Of a stretch of 64,000 bases of DNA, positions 16,428-26,750 are shown in pieces. The DNA comes from Mechercharimyces sp. CAU 1602 (GTDB taxonomy: Bacteria > Bacillota > Bacilli > Thermoactinomycetales > JANTPT01). The notes beneath the pieces are model-generated. The model did not search any database, had not been told where the DNA came from, and was given only the letters and a program-made list of their open reading frames with translations. Where the stretch lies: the NCBI RefSeq assembly GCF_024753565.1, contig NZ_JANTPT010000002.1:124001-188000 (forward strand). Direction: 5' to 3'. Within the stretch, counting starts at the first letter, position 1; each line of letters begins with the position of its first letter. A program made the translations under genes and the position numbers.

Positions 16428-19298
16428 CTATTCTACCACTTGTTCAAGCTCATTAAACCACTTCTCCATCCGCTCGCGATCACGCAACAGCACTTGTTGC
16501 AGATAAGTCCCTGTATACGAGTCTGCTACCTGTGCTACCTCTTCTGGAGTCCCGGAAGCTACGAGGGTACCTCCACCGCTCCCTCCTTCCGGTCCCAGGT
16601 CAATAATATAATCAGCTGTTTTAATTACATCTAAATTATGTTCAATCACGAGTACAGAGTCTCCGTTTTCTACCAAGCGAGTCAATACACGAAGCAGACG
16701 GGACACATCTTCCATATGCAAACCGGTGGTAGGTTCGTCGAGGATGTAAAGCGTCTGGCCACGACTCCGCTTATACAGTTCAGACGCTAGTTTCACCCGC
16801 TGTGCTTCCCCACCTGATAACGTGGTCGCCGGCTGTCCCAAACGAATATAACCTAGCCCGACATCGTTGAGAGTATCTAGCTTTCGCTTAATACGAGGAA
16901 TGTTTTTAAAGAAGGTGCATCCATCTTCCACCGTCATCTCTAAAATATCAGAGATCGTTTTTCCTCTGTAAAGGATATCTAATGTTTCCCGATTATATCG
17001 CTTACCTTCACACTCCTCACACGGGACATACACATCAGGAAGAAAATGCATCTCGATTTTAATAATCCCATCCCCCCGACAAGCCTCGCACCGCCCACCT
17101 TTTACATTGAAGCTAAAGCGACCTTTTTTGTAGCCACGAACTTTCGCTTCGGGCACAGTGGCAAACACGTCACGAATATCATCAAAAACTCCCGTATAAG
17201 TTGCTGGATTAGAACGTGGCGTTCGTCCAATCGGTGATTGATCGATATCGATCACTTTCTTTAAATGCTCTGTCCCACTCAAGCTTTCGTGTGACCCAGG
17301 CACCACTTTACTACGATTTAATTCACGAGCTAGCGCTTTATGAAGAATCTCATTTACTAACGTACTCTTCCCCGAACCAGAAACACCTGTGACACAAGTA
17401 AATACTCCTAATGGGATCGACACATCCAATCCTTTTAGATTGTTTTCATCCGCACCCTTAATCTGGAGCCACTTACCATTAGCCTCCCGCCGTTCCTCTG
17501 GTAGCGGAATCATTTTACGCCCACTCAAATATTTACCCGTCAGTGAGTTCTCATCTTGCATAATTGCATTCGGAGACCCAGCGGCAACTACTTGTCCCCC
17601 ATGTATACCAGCTCCAGGCCCAATATCAATTAAATAGTCAGCCGCTAGCATCGTGTCTTCATCATGCTCCACCACAATTAAGGTGTTTCCTAAGTTACGC
17701 ATCCGTTTCAACGTCTCGATCAAGCGGTTGTTGTCTCGTTGGTGCAGTCCAATACTCGGTTCATCCAAAATGTAGAGTACCCCCATCAAACTGGAGCCTA
17801 CTTGGGTTGCCAAACGAATCCGTTGGGCCTCTCCCCCAGATAACGTACCCGCAGAACGGTTTAAGGTTAAATAATCAAGCCCTACATTGACGAGAAACCC
17901 TAATCGCTCTCGTATCTCTTTTAATACTTGTTGTGCGATTGTCTGCTCTTTTGTACTCAACTTAATCTCGCCAAAAAGGGTGTAGGCGTCTTGGATAGAC
18001 AAGCGTGTCACTTCGTCTATCGTATTTCCATCCACTTTCACATGAAGCGACTCCGCACGTAATCGTGCTCCCTGACAACTTGGACAAGCACTCGTGGTCA
18101 TATACGACTCAATAAGTTCACGCACGGCTTCCGATCCCGTCTCACGATAACGACGAGTCAAGTTATTTACAATTCCTTCAAAACGTGTCTCTGTCTCCCG
18201 CACTTGTCCAAGATCACTTGTATAGCGAAATGGGATGCGCACATCACTTCCATATAGAAGCGTTTCGCGCTCTGATTTTGCTAACTGAGAAAATGGAACC
18301 TCCATATCGATTCCAAAATGAGCGCAAACGGCGCGCAGCAGCTGTGGATAGTAGTTGGACGTCGGGTTGGACCAAGGCTCAATCGCCCCTTCACGCAGAC
18401 TGAGGCTCGGATTAGGCACAACCAGCTGCGCATCTACTTCTTGACGACTGCCCAACCCATCACATGATGAACAAGCACCGAAGGGGCTATTAAAAGAAAA
18501 CATTCGTGGGGAAAGCTCTTCGATACTATAACCACATTGCGGACATGCTAAATTTTGACTAAAGAGAAGTTCTTCACCATTAATTACATCAATAATCACA
18601 TTGCCATCCGCTAACCCTAATGCGGTCTCTAACGAATCCGTCAAACGAGCTTCAATCCCTGGTTTTACTAATAAGCGATCAACAATCACATCAATGGAAT
18701 GCTTCTTATTTTTCTCCAACTGGATATCGTCACTCAGATCTTGTACTTCCCCATCGATACGCGCACGCACATACCCTTGCTGACGAGCTTCTTCGATCAC
18801 TTTTACATGCGTACCCTTCCGACCACTGACAAGCGGTGCCAACACTTGAATACGGGTCCGCACAGGTAACTGCAGTATATGGTCCGTCATGTGTTGTACG
18901 GTTTGCGCCGAAATTTCAGTGCCGTGCTTAGGACAGTATGCACGGCCAACCCGGGCGTAAAGCAAACGCAAATAATCATAGATTTCCGTTACGGTTCCTA
19001 CAGTAGAGCGGGGATTACGACTTGTCGTTTTCTGATCGATCGAGATGGCAGGAGATAAACCTTCAATCCGATCCACATCTGGTTTATCCATCTGCCCAAG
19101 AAATTGACGAGCATAAGCAGAAAGAGACTCCACGTACCGCCTTTGCCCTTCGGCATAAATCGTATCAAAGGCGAGCGATGATTTCCCTGACCCAGACAAC
19201 CCTGTAAGCACAACAAACTGATCGCGAGGAATCGTAATATCAATGTTTTTTAAGTTATGAACACGTGCTCCACGAATCACAATATGGTTTTGCGGCAT
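16428..19298 (-). CDS. uvrA: Excinuclease ABC subunit A
   Basis: DNA-damage sensor of nucleotide excision repair; the dimer loads UvrB on lesions. The 956-residue protein has two ABC ATPase modules. The first has [14 protein letters not shown] at about 35 and an [12 protein letters not shown] signature near 490. The second has [13 protein letters not shown] at about 640 and [13 protein letters not shown] near 830. Cys-rich zinc modules are [11 protein letters not shown] and CEACRGDG...[12 protein letters not shown] at 19298 is preceded by GAGGGAG lying inside the uvrB end (4 bp between genes), so the two form an operon under the LexA box upstream of uvrB. Confidence 0.98.
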   Translation of the reverse strand: MPQNHIVIRGARVHNLKNIDITIPRDQFVVLTGLSGSGKSSLAFDTIYAEGQRRYVESLSAYARQFLGQMDKPDVDRIEGLSPAISIDQKTTSRNPRSTVGTVTEIYDYLRLLYARVGRAYCPKHGTEISAQTVQHMTDHILQLPVRTRIQVLAPLVSGRKGTHVKVIEEARQQGYVRARIDGEVQDLSDDIQLEKNKKHSIDVIVDRLLVKPGIEARLTDSLETALGLADGNVIIDVINGEELLFSQNLACPQCGYSIEELSPRMFSFNSPFGACSSCDGLGSRQEVDAQLVVPNPSLSLREGAIEPWSNPTSNYYPQLLRAVCAHFGIDMEVPFSQLAKSERETLLYGSDVRIPFRYTSDLGQVRETETRFEGIVNNLTRRYRETGSEAVRELIESYMTTSACPSCQGARLRAESLHVKVDGNTIDEVTRLSIQDAYTLFGEIKLSTKEQTIAQQVLKEIRERLGFLVNVGLDYLTLNRSAGTLSGGEAQRIRLATQVGSSLMGVLYILDEPSIGLHQRDNNRLIETLKRMRNLGNTLIVVEHDEDTMLAADYLIDIGPGAGIHGGQVVAAGSPNAIMQDENSLTGKYLSGRKMIPLPEERREANGKWLQIKGADENNLKGLDVSIPLGVFTCVTGVSGSGKSTLVNEILHKALARELNRSKVVPGSHESLSGTEHLKKVIDIDQSPIGRTPRSNPATYTGVFDDIRDVFATVPEAKVRGYKKGRFSFNVKGGRCEACRGDGIIKIEMHFLPDVYVPCEECEGKRYNRETLDILYRGKTISDILEMTVEDGCTFFKNIPRIKRKLDTLNDVGLGYIRLGQPATTLSGGEAQRVKLASELYKRSRGQTLYILDEPTTGLHMEDVSRLLRVLTRLVENGDSVLVIEHNLDVIKTADYIIDLGPEGGSGGGTLVASGTPEEVAQVADSYTGTYLQQVLLRDRERMEKWFNELEQVVE

Positions 19299-19302
19299 GT
19301 CG

Positions 19303-21282
19303 TTATACTCCCTCTGCTTTAATCTCAATAATCATATCGCGCAATTGTGCCGCTCGTTCAAAGTTTAACTCTCTAGCAGCATCTTTCATCTCTTTTTCCA
19401 ATTTCTCAGCTAGTGCTTTACGTTCCTTCTTCGTTAAACTTTTAGCGCCAGCAGCTACTCCATACTCTTCATTTTCTTCTGCAACTTTCGTTGCCTCAAT
19501 CACTTCCCGTACGGCTTTTCTAACTGTTTGAGGTGTAATCCCATGCTTTTCATTGTAAGCCATTTGCACAGCACGACGACGTTCTGTTTCTTCAATCGCT
19601 TTTGCCATCGATTTTGTGATGCGATCAGCATACATGACAACTTCCCCGTTCGCATTACGCGCAGCACGACCGATGGTTTGAATAAGAGAACGTTCTGCAC
19701 GCAAAAACCCTTCTTTATCTGCATCCAAGATTGCTACCAATGAAACCTCTGGTAAATCTAACCCTTCTCGTAATAGATTGATCCCAATCAATACATCAAA
19801 CTCTCCCAAACGAAGATCGCGTAATATTTGCATCCGTTCGATTGTCTTGATGTCAGAGTGCAGATAGCGAACGCTGATCCCTACTTCTTTCAAATAATCG
19901 GTTAAGTCCTCCGACATTTTTTTGGTTAGAGTGGTGACAAGTACCCGCTCGTTTCGCTTGAGACGCTGATTGATTTCACCGATCAAATCATCGATTTGAC
20001 CTTGAATCGGACGGACGTGAATCTTTGGATCAAGTAACCCTGTAGGACGAATAATTTGCTCGACAACTTCAGGGGCATGCTCCAATTCATACGGTCCGGG
20101 TGTAGCCGATACAAGAACCATCTGATTGACACGTTCTTCAAACTCAGTAAACGTTAAGGGACGATTATCTTTAGCTGAAGGCAAGCGAAAACCGTGCTCA
20201 ACTAACACCTTTTTACGAGCTTGGTCTCCGTTATACATCGCTCCGATCTGCGGAATAGTGATGTGAGATTCATCCACCACAATCAAATAGTCATCAGGAA
20301 AATAATCTAATAACGTGAACGGAGGATCTCCCTCCTTGTTGCCCACCAAATGGCGCGAGTAATTTTCAATCCCTGAACAAAACCCAACCTCGCGCATCAT
20401 CTCCATATCGTATCGGGTTCGCTGCTCCAAACGTTGCGCTTCCACTAGCTTACTTTCTGCCTCGAACTCTTTTAGTCTCCCTTCTAACTCCGCCTCAATG
20501 CTCTCCAGTGCACGCTGCAACACTGCTTCGCGTGTCACATAATGAGAAGCAGGAAAGACGGCCACATGCTCCCGTTCCCCTAAGATTTCCCCGGTCAAGG
20601 TGTCCACTTCACGAATCCGTTCGATTTCGTCACCAAAAAATTCAACCCGTACCGCTTGTTCGCTACGTGAGACCGGAAATATCTCCACTACATCACCACG
20701 AACACGAAACGTGCCCCGTGTAAAGTTGATATCATTCCGCTCATATTGAATATCAACTAGCTTACGCAAAATCTCATTACGATCCTTTTCCATTCCAACT
20801 CGTAAGGATAAAACCAAGTCACGGTACTCTTGTGGAGAACCTAACCCATATATACAAGAAACACTAGCGACCACAATCACATCTTTACGTTCAAATAAAG
20901 AGCTGGTAGCCGAATGTCGCAGTTTATCTATCTCATCATTGATAGATGAATCTTTTTCAATAAACGTATCTGATTGCGGCAAATACGCCTCCGGTTGATA
21001 GTAGTCATAATAACTTACAAAATACTCGACGGCATGATCAGGAAAAAATTCTTTCAATTCTCCACATAACTGTGCTGCCAAGGTTTTATTCGGAGCGATG
21101 ACGAGCGTAGGTCGATTTGTCTTCGCTATGGTATGGGCGATGGTAAACGTTTTGCCCGTTCCTGTTGCACCCAATAACGTCTGCATTCGTTTGCCCGCAT
21201 CGATACCACTCACTAGTTGTTCAATCGCCTTCGGTTGATCCCCTTGCGGTTGATATTCCGACACTAAAGTAAATCGATCCAC
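19303..21282 (-). CDS. uvrB: Excinuclease ABC subunit B
   Basis: Damage-verification helicase of nucleotide excision repair that recruits UvrC and UvrD. The 659-residue protein has Walker A GATGTGKT (about 39-46), the beta-hairpin [14 protein letters not shown] (motif II), helicase motifs [10 protein letters not shown] and IGRAARN, and the C-terminal UvrB/UvrC coiled-coil domain. The start is GTG at 21282 with GAGAGGTGA upstream. It is the first gene of uvrBA; an extended -10 and an exact SOS box precede it. Confidence 0.98.
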   Translation of the reverse strand: MDRFTLVSEYQPQGDQPKAIEQLVSGIDAGKRMQTLLGATGTGKTFTIAHTIAKTNRPTLVIAPNKTLAAQLCGELKEFFPDHAVEYFVSYYDYYQPEAYLPQSDTFIEKDSSINDEIDKLRHSATSSLFERKDVIVVASVSCIYGLGSPQEYRDLVLSLRVGMEKDRNEILRKLVDIQYERNDINFTRGTFRVRGDVVEIFPVSRSEQAVRVEFFGDEIERIREVDTLTGEILGEREHVAVFPASHYVTREAVLQRALESIEAELEGRLKEFEAESKLVEAQRLEQRTRYDMEMMREVGFCSGIENYSRHLVGNKEGDPPFTLLDYFPDDYLIVVDESHITIPQIGAMYNGDQARKKVLVEHGFRLPSAKDNRPLTFTEFEERVNQMVLVSATPGPYELEHAPEVVEQIIRPTGLLDPKIHVRPIQGQIDDLIGEINQRLKRNERVLVTTLTKKMSEDLTDYLKEVGISVRYLHSDIKTIERMQILRDLRLGEFDVLIGINLLREGLDLPEVSLVAILDADKEGFLRAERSLIQTIGRAARNANGEVVMYADRITKSMAKAIEETERRRAVQMAYNEKHGITPQTVRKAVREVIEATKVAEENEEYGVAAGAKSLTKKERKALAEKLEKEMKDAARELNFERAAQLRDMIIEIKAEGV

Positions 21283-21318
21283 ACGTGATCACCTCTCACT
21301 TCTTCTATCTTCCATTCA

Positions 21319-21327
21319 ATTATAACA
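21319..21327 (-). promoter_or_regulatory. Extended -10 promoter of uvrBA
   Basis: The minus strand reads TGTTATAAT, an extended -10 with perfect TATAAT, 36 nt upstream of the GTG start. The -35 position falls inside the LexA box. Confidence 0.65.
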
Positions 21328-21343
21328 TATCTTCTCATCAAAA

Positions 21344-21357
21344 CGAACACACGTTTC
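21344..21357. promoter_or_regulatory. LexA (DinR) SOS box of uvrBA
   Basis: CGAACACACGTTTC matches the Bacillus SOS-box consensus CGAACRNRYGTTYC at every position. It overlaps the -35 region of the uvrB promoter, so LexA would block RNA polymerase. Confidence 0.85.
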
Positions 21358-21424
21358 TAATGAAGGGATGGAACACTTCTTTCCCTCCCTAGATATTCCC
21401 TTTTCATCATCTTTTACACTTTAT

Positions 21425-21466
21425 GAAAAGAAAAGGCCCCCTACGAAGAGGGGACCTTTTCTTTTC
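21425..21466. terminator. Terminator after ctpB
   Basis: An 18-bp stem with one mismatch, GAAAAGAAAAGGCCCCCT pairing to AGGGGACCTTTTCTTTTC, with a 6-nt loop. It has A/U-rich flanks in both directions and starts 7 nt past the ctpB stop. Confidence 0.85.
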
Positions 21467-21472
21467 ATCAAC

Positions 21473-22912
21473 TTATTTAGCTTTCTTTTTCAAGGTTTCA
21501 ATTGCTGTCTGTAGTTGGACATCATTATCCGGTTCTTTCAGATGCTCTATAAACGCTTCTTGCAAAGCGGCTGCCGTCTTTTCATCTACTTCACCTGTCA
21601 CTTTTAGATCTTGAAGCTTTTGAAATGCCTTCACTGCTGTTTCGGTTTGATCGCTATAATAGCCATCCACGCGGTCCGGTCTATACCCAAGTGTTTTTAG
21701 TATAAGTTGCACATTTTTCACTTCCGTAGAAGCCGTATCACGTTGTAGAGGCTTTTCCGGTTGAGGCGGAACCACTTGATAGTAATCAGGGCGTTTCACC
21801 TCAATATCTGGTTTTACCCCTTTCTTATGGATCCACTTCCCATTTGGTGTTAACCATTTGGCAATCGTCAACTTTAAGTTACTACCATCTGAAAAGTCAC
21901 GTGCCGTCTGAACCGTGCCTTTCCCGTATGAGTTCTCACCAATCACGAGGTAGCCACCCGATTCTTTCAAAGCTGCCGCCAGGATTTCCGAAGCACTTGC
22001 ACTCCCTTTATCTATAAGGATGGCTATCGGGTACTCTTTCTTCCCTTTCATCGTCGACTTGGTTTCCTGTGTATTCCCCTCTTTATCTTGTTTCATCACA
22101 ATGGTCTTCTCGTTCGGTATCAGCTGGTTACCGATTTCTTCAACCACATTTAAAAGTCCGCCGGGATTGCCACGCACATCAATAACGAGGCCTTTCATCC
22201 CATCCTTTTCTAACTGATCCAATGCTTTTGTAAAATCGGTCGCTGTCTCTTGTGAGAACTGCGTAATTTCTATCCGTCCAATTTTTCCTGACATCATTTC
22301 AGAGTGAATGGTTTCGATAGGAATCTCATCACGAACAACGGTTACAGTCATCAGTTCTGACTGACCTGGGCGCATAATCGCAAGTTTAGCTTTACTTCCT
22401 TTAGGTCCGCGAATTTTTTCAACTGCACCGCGCAAGTCTAATCCTTCTAGACTCTCGCCATTCACCTTTAAAATTTGATCTTCTGGCCGCAGACCGGCTT
22501 TTTCTGCTGGCGATCCCTTAATCGGTGAAACGATGGTAACAAGACCGTTTTTCATCGTCACTTCTGCACCGATTCCTTCAAAAGAGGAATCTAAACTGGA
22601 ATGGAACTGTTGCGCCGCTTCTTTGTCCATATAGGCAGAATAAGGGTCATCCAGCGCTCCCACCATACCCTCGATCGCACCATCTACAAGTGCTTCATCC
22701 TTTACATCGCCGATGTATTGCGATTTTATCATCGAGTATGCTTGCTCGATCTTACTCTGATTCTCCATTTCAATATTGGATCCCTGACCTGTAGCGACCC
22801 CAACAACACGTGCCAGAATCCCCCCATCTCCTGCCAGCATCACTGTCGTCAAGCTACTAAATAAGACAGCCACAATAACGATTAAGGTAACTGTACGACC
22901 ACGTAAATACAT
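21473..22912 (-). CDS. ctpB: S41 carboxy-terminal processing protease with peptidoglycan-binding domain (CtpB-like)
   Basis: A 479-residue exported serine protease. It has an N-terminal membrane anchor (TLIVIVAVLFSSLTTVML), a PDZ domain around residues 95-185 (GIGAEV, SPAEKAGLRPEDQILKVNG), and the S41 core with nucleophile in GSASASEI and general-base Lys in NSYGKGTVQ. A C-terminal PG_binding_1 domain is visible as VQLILKTLGYRPDRVDGYYSDQTETAVKAFQ. In B. subtilis CtpB cleaves SpoIVFA during sporulation; the same gene follows ftsEX there. ATG at 22912 has AAGGTGG at 7 nt. Confidence 0.92.
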   Translation of the reverse strand: MYLRGRTVTLIVIVAVLFSSLTTVMLAGDGGILARVVGVATGQGSNIEMENQSKIEQAYSMIKSQYIGDVKDEALVDGAIEGMVGALDDPYSAYMDKEAAQQFHSSLDSSFEGIGAEVTMKNGLVTIVSPIKGSPAEKAGLRPEDQILKVNGESLEGLDLRGAVEKIRGPKGSKAKLAIMRPGQSELMTVTVVRDEIPIETIHSEMMSGKIGRIEITQFSQETATDFTKALDQLEKDGMKGLVIDVRGNPGGLLNVVEEIGNQLIPNEKTIVMKQDKEGNTQETKSTMKGKKEYPIAILIDKGSASASEILAAALKESGGYLVIGENSYGKGTVQTARDFSDGSNLKLTIAKWLTPNGKWIHKKGVKPDIEVKRPDYYQVVPPQPEKPLQRDTASTEVKNVQLILKTLGYRPDRVDGYYSDQTETAVKAFQKLQDLKVTGEVDEKTAAALQEAFIEHLKEPDNDVQLQTAIETLKKKAK

Positions 22913-23119
22913 TTTGACACCACCTTCACCAACTGTTCATCATATATATGACAGGCTATTGCTCGATAGTCGTCCTCTGCTATAAACTCACTCTAGCAAA
23001 ACCATATTGGGAAAACAAGTTATACCCTCATACAAAAGAAACGCCGAAAAGGAGATTGTCGTTTCGGTCGACCTTCCCTTTCGACTTCTCTATGTCTTAT
23101 ATTTACTAACCTTGATTGC

Positions 23120-24226
23120 TCAGTAATAATTCATCGGGTTTTGTGCAACCCCGTTTTTCAATAGTTCAAAGTGGAGGTGAGGTCCAGTAGTTTGCCCGTA
23201 CAATCCAATTTTCGCAATCATTTGCCCTGCACGAACGGTCTGCCCTACTTTTACTGTTACATCTCCTGGATACATATGTGCATATAAGGTGGTTAATCCA
23301 CTGCCATGTGATAATACCACAATATGTCCATACCCACTTGAAGCTCGTGAAGCAATCACTTTCCCATCATTAGCAGCAAAAATGGGATCTCCCAAATTAC
23401 CGCCAATATCTAATCCTTTATGCATGCCACCGCTACGCGGTCCAAATGGAGAGTTAATCCTCTTACTAGGAACGGGCCATGTCCAACCACTACTAGAAGG
23501 TGTTCCTTCATATTGGTCCTTTGCCGTCTCGCGGGCGATCATTTCACGAATCTCTTGGCTCTCTTTTTCATTAATCTCTTCGAGATGATCCTTCTCTTTC
23601 TCAATCGCTTTCAGTTCCTTCTCATTCTCCTTATACTTTTCCATCACTTTTTTGTACAATTTATTCGCATCTTTTTGTTGCTCTTTATTCTTCTCTAACT
23701 TCGGTTTCAACTCTTCCGTCTCTTCTTTTAGCTTCTGTTGGTCTTTTTCGTATCCAGTTGCGATTTTATGATTACTTTCTGCCAACGCTTGAATTCCTTC
23801 TAATGTAGCAAAGAATTCACTTAAATCATTCGCCTCGATCAAGGTACGCAAGTAAAACATATCTCCTTGCTTATATACACGTTGTAGTTGCTTATGATAA
23901 GCTACCTTTTTTTTGCTGATTGATTTTTCGAGCTCCTCGATCTTCTTTTCGCTCTTTTCAATCTCCTTCGTTTGGGTAGCAATCGTATCCGTTAATGTAT
24001 CCAGCTTCGCTTTTTCCTTCTTCAAATCCTCTTCCACTTTTTTTAATGCTTCTTTCTGCTGTTCCGCTTCTTTTTCCTTTTCTTGAATTTCCTTATCCCG
24101 TTCCTTTACATCTTTCTTTTTCTCATCCACTGTCCCCTCAGCCTGTACCAGCAGGGAAAGAGGGGGAACCGCTGATGAAAGAGTGAGAATTGCGGTAAGT
24201 ATTAAAACAAACGATATTTTTCTCAT
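23120..24226 (-). CDS. Murein hydrolase (activator): coiled coil plus M23 LytM peptidase
   Basis: A 368-residue exported protein. It has a signal peptide (FVLILTAILTLSSAVPPLSLL, cut near VQA), a long charged coiled coil over about residues 30-235, then an M23 domain with zinc ligands in HKGLDIGG (HxxxD) and HLHFE (HxH). The layout is that of EnvC/PcsB-type partners of FtsEX, and it follows ftsX directly with a terminator in the 68-bp gap. Because HxxxD and HxH are intact it may itself cut peptide cross-links, unlike EnvC, which lacks them. Start ATG 24226 with GAGGAGGAG. FtsEX control is inferred from layout. Confidence 0.88.
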   Translation of the reverse strand: MRKISFVLILTAILTLSSAVPPLSLLVQAEGTVDEKKKDVKERDKEIQEKEKEAEQQKEALKKVEEDLKKEKAKLDTLTDTIATQTKEIEKSEKKIEELEKSISKKKVAYHKQLQRVYKQGDMFYLRTLIEANDLSEFFATLEGIQALAESNHKIATGYEKDQQKLKEETEELKPKLEKNKEQQKDANKLYKKVMEKYKENEKELKAIEKEKDHLEEINEKESQEIREMIARETAKDQYEGTPSSSGWTWPVPSKRINSPFGPRSGGMHKGLDIGGNLGDPIFAANDGKVIASRASSGYGHIVVLSHGSGLTTLYAHMYPGDVTVKVGQTVRAGQMIAKIGLYGQTTGPHLHFELLKNGVAQNPMNYY

Positions 24227-24269
24227 TAATTCCGACTCCTCCTCATATTACATTTATTTTTAAATAAGA

Positions 24270-24287
24270 GGGGGCAAATGCTCCCCC
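24270..24287 (-). terminator. Hairpin after ftsX
   Basis: On the minus strand GGGGG-AG-CA-TT-TG-CCCCC (2-nt bulge) is followed by TCTTATTT. It lies 7 nt past the ftsX stop and would reduce read-through into the M23 gene. Confidence 0.55.
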
Positions 24288-24294
24288 CTATTCG

Positions 24295-25197
24295 TTATAC
24301 ACGTAAGAAACGACGAATCGACATTACACTTCCCCATACTCCGATAAAAGCACCTAGCATAATCGTAATCGAAGCAACATATAAAGCAAGCGGCCAAACA
24401 TCGAGGAAATTAAGGAAGCTAAATGATGATGTCCCCATATCAAGGATATCAATCACCGCTGCATAAGTTATCAGGACGATCGAAACAGGCACAATCGCAC
24501 CAATCACTCCGATAACGGCTCCTTCAATCAAAAACGGCCAACGAATAAACCAGTTACTCGCGCCCACAAGGCGCATAATTTCGATTTCACCTCGACGCGC
24601 AAACACAGTTAATTTAATCGTATTGGAGATCAGGAAGGCGGCTAATACCGCAAGCCCTGTTCCAAAGAAGAAAACGACAACCGAGATCCAGGTGGAAAAC
24701 TTAATCAACTGGTCGGCAACACCTTTACCGTACTCCACGCTCTCCGTCAGGTTATACTTTTCTTCCAAATCTTTTACTAACCCTTGAATTTCTTGTGAAT
24801 TGGATGGTTCCACTTTCAACATATCTGGCAATGGATTTTCCCCGTCTTCCAACCCTTTGAGAAAGTCTGAATCCGCACCCAGTTTACTCTTCAACTCTTT
24901 CAATCCGTCTTCCTTTGATATAAACGTCACTTCGTTTACTCTCGGATCCTTTTCTACCTTCTTCTCCATATCTTCGATCGCATCAGCTGATGCTCCCGCC
25001 TGCAAAGAGACTCGAATTGCCATTTGCTTGTCCAGCTCTTCTGCTAGATGAAGAATATTAAAGCTGAAGATCAGAAAAATACCAAAGATCAAGAGGGTTA
25101 CTCCAACAGCACTGCTTGCTGCAAACGTCATCCATGTATTTCGTTTTAAGCTCTTAATCGCCTCTTTCAGGTGGCGAATCATGACGTTAATCTTCAT
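24295..25197 (-). CDS. ftsX: Cell-division ABC transporter permease FtsX
   Basis: A 300-residue permease with a short cytoplasmic N-terminus, a first membrane helix (TFAASSAVGVTLLIFGIFLI), an extracellular domain of about 110 residues (DAIEDMEKKVEKDPRVNEV...), and three more helices in the C-terminal half. The motif FARRGEIEIMRLVGAS precedes helix 3. With FtsE it transmits ATP-driven changes to an extracellular hydrolase, here probably the adjacent M23 protein. ATG at 25197 has GGGGGA at about 8 nt and overlaps the ftsE end by 11 bp. Confidence 0.95.
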   Translation of the reverse strand: MKINVMIRHLKEAIKSLKRNTWMTFAASSAVGVTLLIFGIFLIFSFNILHLAEELDKQMAIRVSLQAGASADAIEDMEKKVEKDPRVNEVTFISKEDGLKELKSKLGADSDFLKGLEDGENPLPDMLKVEPSNSQEIQGLVKDLEEKYNLTESVEYGKGVADQLIKFSTWISVVVFFFGTGLAVLAAFLISNTIKLTVFARRGEIEIMRLVGASNWFIRWPFLIEGAVIGVIGAIVPVSIVLITYAAVIDILDMGTSSFSFLNFLDVWPLALYVASITIMLGAFIGVWGSVMSIRRFLRV

Positions 25198-25873
25198 AGA
25201 TGTATTCCCCCTGCTCTTGATCACGCACAATGGTTCCCCGCTCTACTTGCAATACACGCTTTCTCATCGTGTTTACAATTTCTTTATCATGTGTTGCCAT
25301 CACGATGGTCGTTCCACGTGCATTAATCTCCTCTAATAGATACATAATATCCCATGAGTTTTCTGGATCCAAGTTACCCGTAGGCTCATCGGCAATAATA
25401 AATTTAGGATTATTTACGATTGCTCGTGCAATAGAGACACGTTGTTGCTCCCCACCTGATAGTTGCCGCGGGTACGCATGCATACGATCATGCAGCCCAA
25501 CCAATTCTAGTACTTCTTGTACACGCCGTTCAATTTTACGTGGTGTCTCTTCGATCGCTTCCATGGCGAAAGCGACGTTTTCATATGCGGTCATATTGGG
25601 TAATAGTTTATAATCTTGAAATACAATGCCGATGGTGCGACGCAAAAACGGAATCTTCCAGTCACGCACCCTTTTAATATTGACACCATTAATAAGAATA
25701 ATGCCGCTTGTCGCTTGCTCTTCACGATACATAAGTTTAATAAAGGTACTTTTCCCTGCACCACTAGGGCCCACGACATAAACGAATTCTCCTTGGTCTA
25801 TTTTGACGTCTACTCCCCTAAGCGCTTCGACGCCATTGCTATATACTTTACACACGTCGTGCATTTCGATCAT
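25187..25873 (-). CDS. ftsE: Cell-division ABC transporter ATPase FtsE
   Basis: A 228-residue ABC ATPase with Walker A GPSGAGKST, Q-loop in FQDYKLLPNMTAYENV, signature LSGGEQQRVSIARA, Walker B FIIADEPTGNLDP and H-loop MATHD. The KVYSNGVEALRGVDV opening and YRE around the P-loop are FtsE-typical. ATG at 25873 has GGAGGG at 7 nt. It is first in ftsE-ftsX(-M23), with an extended -10 promoter about 125 nt upstream. Confidence 0.96.
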   Translation of the reverse strand: MIEMHDVCKVYSNGVEALRGVDVKIDQGEFVYVVGPSGAGKSTFIKLMYREEQATSGIILINGVNIKRVRDWKIPFLRRTIGIVFQDYKLLPNMTAYENVAFAMEAIEETPRKIERRVQEVLELVGLHDRMHAYPRQLSGGEQQRVSIARAIVNNPKFIIADEPTGNLDPENSWDIMYLLEEINARGTTIVMATHDKEIVNTMRKRVLQVERGTIVRDQEQGEYIYED

Positions 25874-25997
25874 GCCATCACCCTCCAATGTCTGTCTTTA
25901 TTTATACTCTATGAGAAACTTATATACGATGAGGAACCTGCGAACGATACTCAAATTAGATGACTGTGATAGAAAATATCGTATAACTTGCATTGTT

Positions 25998-26006
25998 ATT
26001 ATAACA
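25998..26006 (-). promoter_or_regulatory. Extended -10 promoter of ftsEX
   Basis: The minus strand reads TGTTATAAT, with TTGGGA 18 nt upstream of TATAAT as a possible -35. The leader would be about 120 nt. Confidence 0.5.
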
Positions 26007-26304
26007 TGTCAAATATGAATTTCCCAATAAAATTAACGGAAAATGTCGATATTCTGACAGCGATCTCTCCATTGCCACCGTTGTCGCATATGCCAGAATA
26101 ACCGATCCCATTTAAGATAGAGCGCTCAATCCGTGCTTTACGCTCTTTTTCATATGGTTAAACTTACTAAACCTAAAGCATTCTTTCCTCTTTAGTAGCC
26201 AAGTTTCTCTCTCTTATCCACACCTACTTGAACGAAAGAGGCGGAAGGTTTGTTTCATTCCACCCTCCACCTCTCTGCCTTAGACAATTACGACTATATT
26301 CGTC

Positions 26305-26338
26305 TATCCTACAAGCAAAGGTATCCTACAAGCAAAGG
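26305..26338. repeat. Perfect 17-bp tandem duplication
   Basis: TATCCTACAAGCAAAGG occurs twice head to tail with no gap, ending one base before the cccB stop codon on the opposite strand. It looks like a recent slippage or duplication event. Confidence 0.9.
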
Positions 26339-26339
26339 G

Positions 26340-26669
26340 CTATTTCGTTTTCTCTATTAGCCACTTCGCTAGCTCTTTACGATCCTCCTCTTTCACTTGC
26401 TTTTGTGCTGGCATTCTACCCACACCATCGGTAATCACTTTTTGCACCTCTTCTTCCGAATAGGTTAAACCGACATTTTGCAGGGAGGGTCCAAAGCCAC
26501 CACCAAAAGAACGCCCGTGGCAAGAAGAGCAGTTATCAAGGTATACTTTCCGCGCTGGGTCCACTTCTTCTTTATTACCACTCGTGTCTGTATTTGTCTC
26601 TGCGCAACCTGCTAGTATGAAGAGAATGGTTATTGCGACGGCTATAAGCGTACGACGCCAAGTCATCAT
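26340..26669 (-). CDS. cccB: Membrane-anchored cytochrome c-551 (CccB-type lipoprotein)
   Basis: A 109-residue c-type cytochrome. A lipoprotein signal ends in ILAGC (lipobox), followed by a Thr/Asn/Asp-rich linker, a heme-binding CSSCH at about residues 46-50, and a distal Met ligand in GRMPAQ. It would sit outside the cell as a one-electron carrier to a terminal oxidase. Location next to ftsE matches B. subtilis cccB-ftsEX. Two ATGs (26669, 26666) compete; neither has an ideal ribosome site (AAAGGA is 13-16 nt away). Confidence 0.92.
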   Translation of the reverse strand: MMTWRRTLIAVAITILFILAGCAETNTDTSGNKEEVDPARKVYLDNCSSCHGRSFGGGFGPSLQNVGLTYSEEEVQKVITDGVGRMPAQKQVKEEDRKELAKWLIEKTK

Positions 26670-26750
26670 GTTGCTACACCGATCCTTTCGTTCTATCAAC
26701 CCGTTATTTCCATTCTCACTTTACCTCATTTACTACCCGATCTGCAATAA

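Larger units (their letters stand above)
25874..26339. other. Non-coding spacer between cccB and ftsE
   Basis: No supported gene. It holds the ftsE promoter (25998-26006), an interrupted 13-bp hairpin (26050-26100; TATTCTG/CAGAATA, CA/TG and GCGA/TCGC), and AGAGCG/CGCTCT with a plus-strand T5 tract (26119-26150). A bulged 12-bp hairpin (26160-26206; AAACTT...AAGTTT enclosing ACTAAA/TTTAGT) and a 17-bp tandem repeat at its right end follow. Confidence 0.6.

Noticed and set aside
26228-26434. 68-codon plus-strand ORF across the cccB 3' end
   Set aside because: Covers the tandem repeat and the antisense of cccB; no ribosome site.
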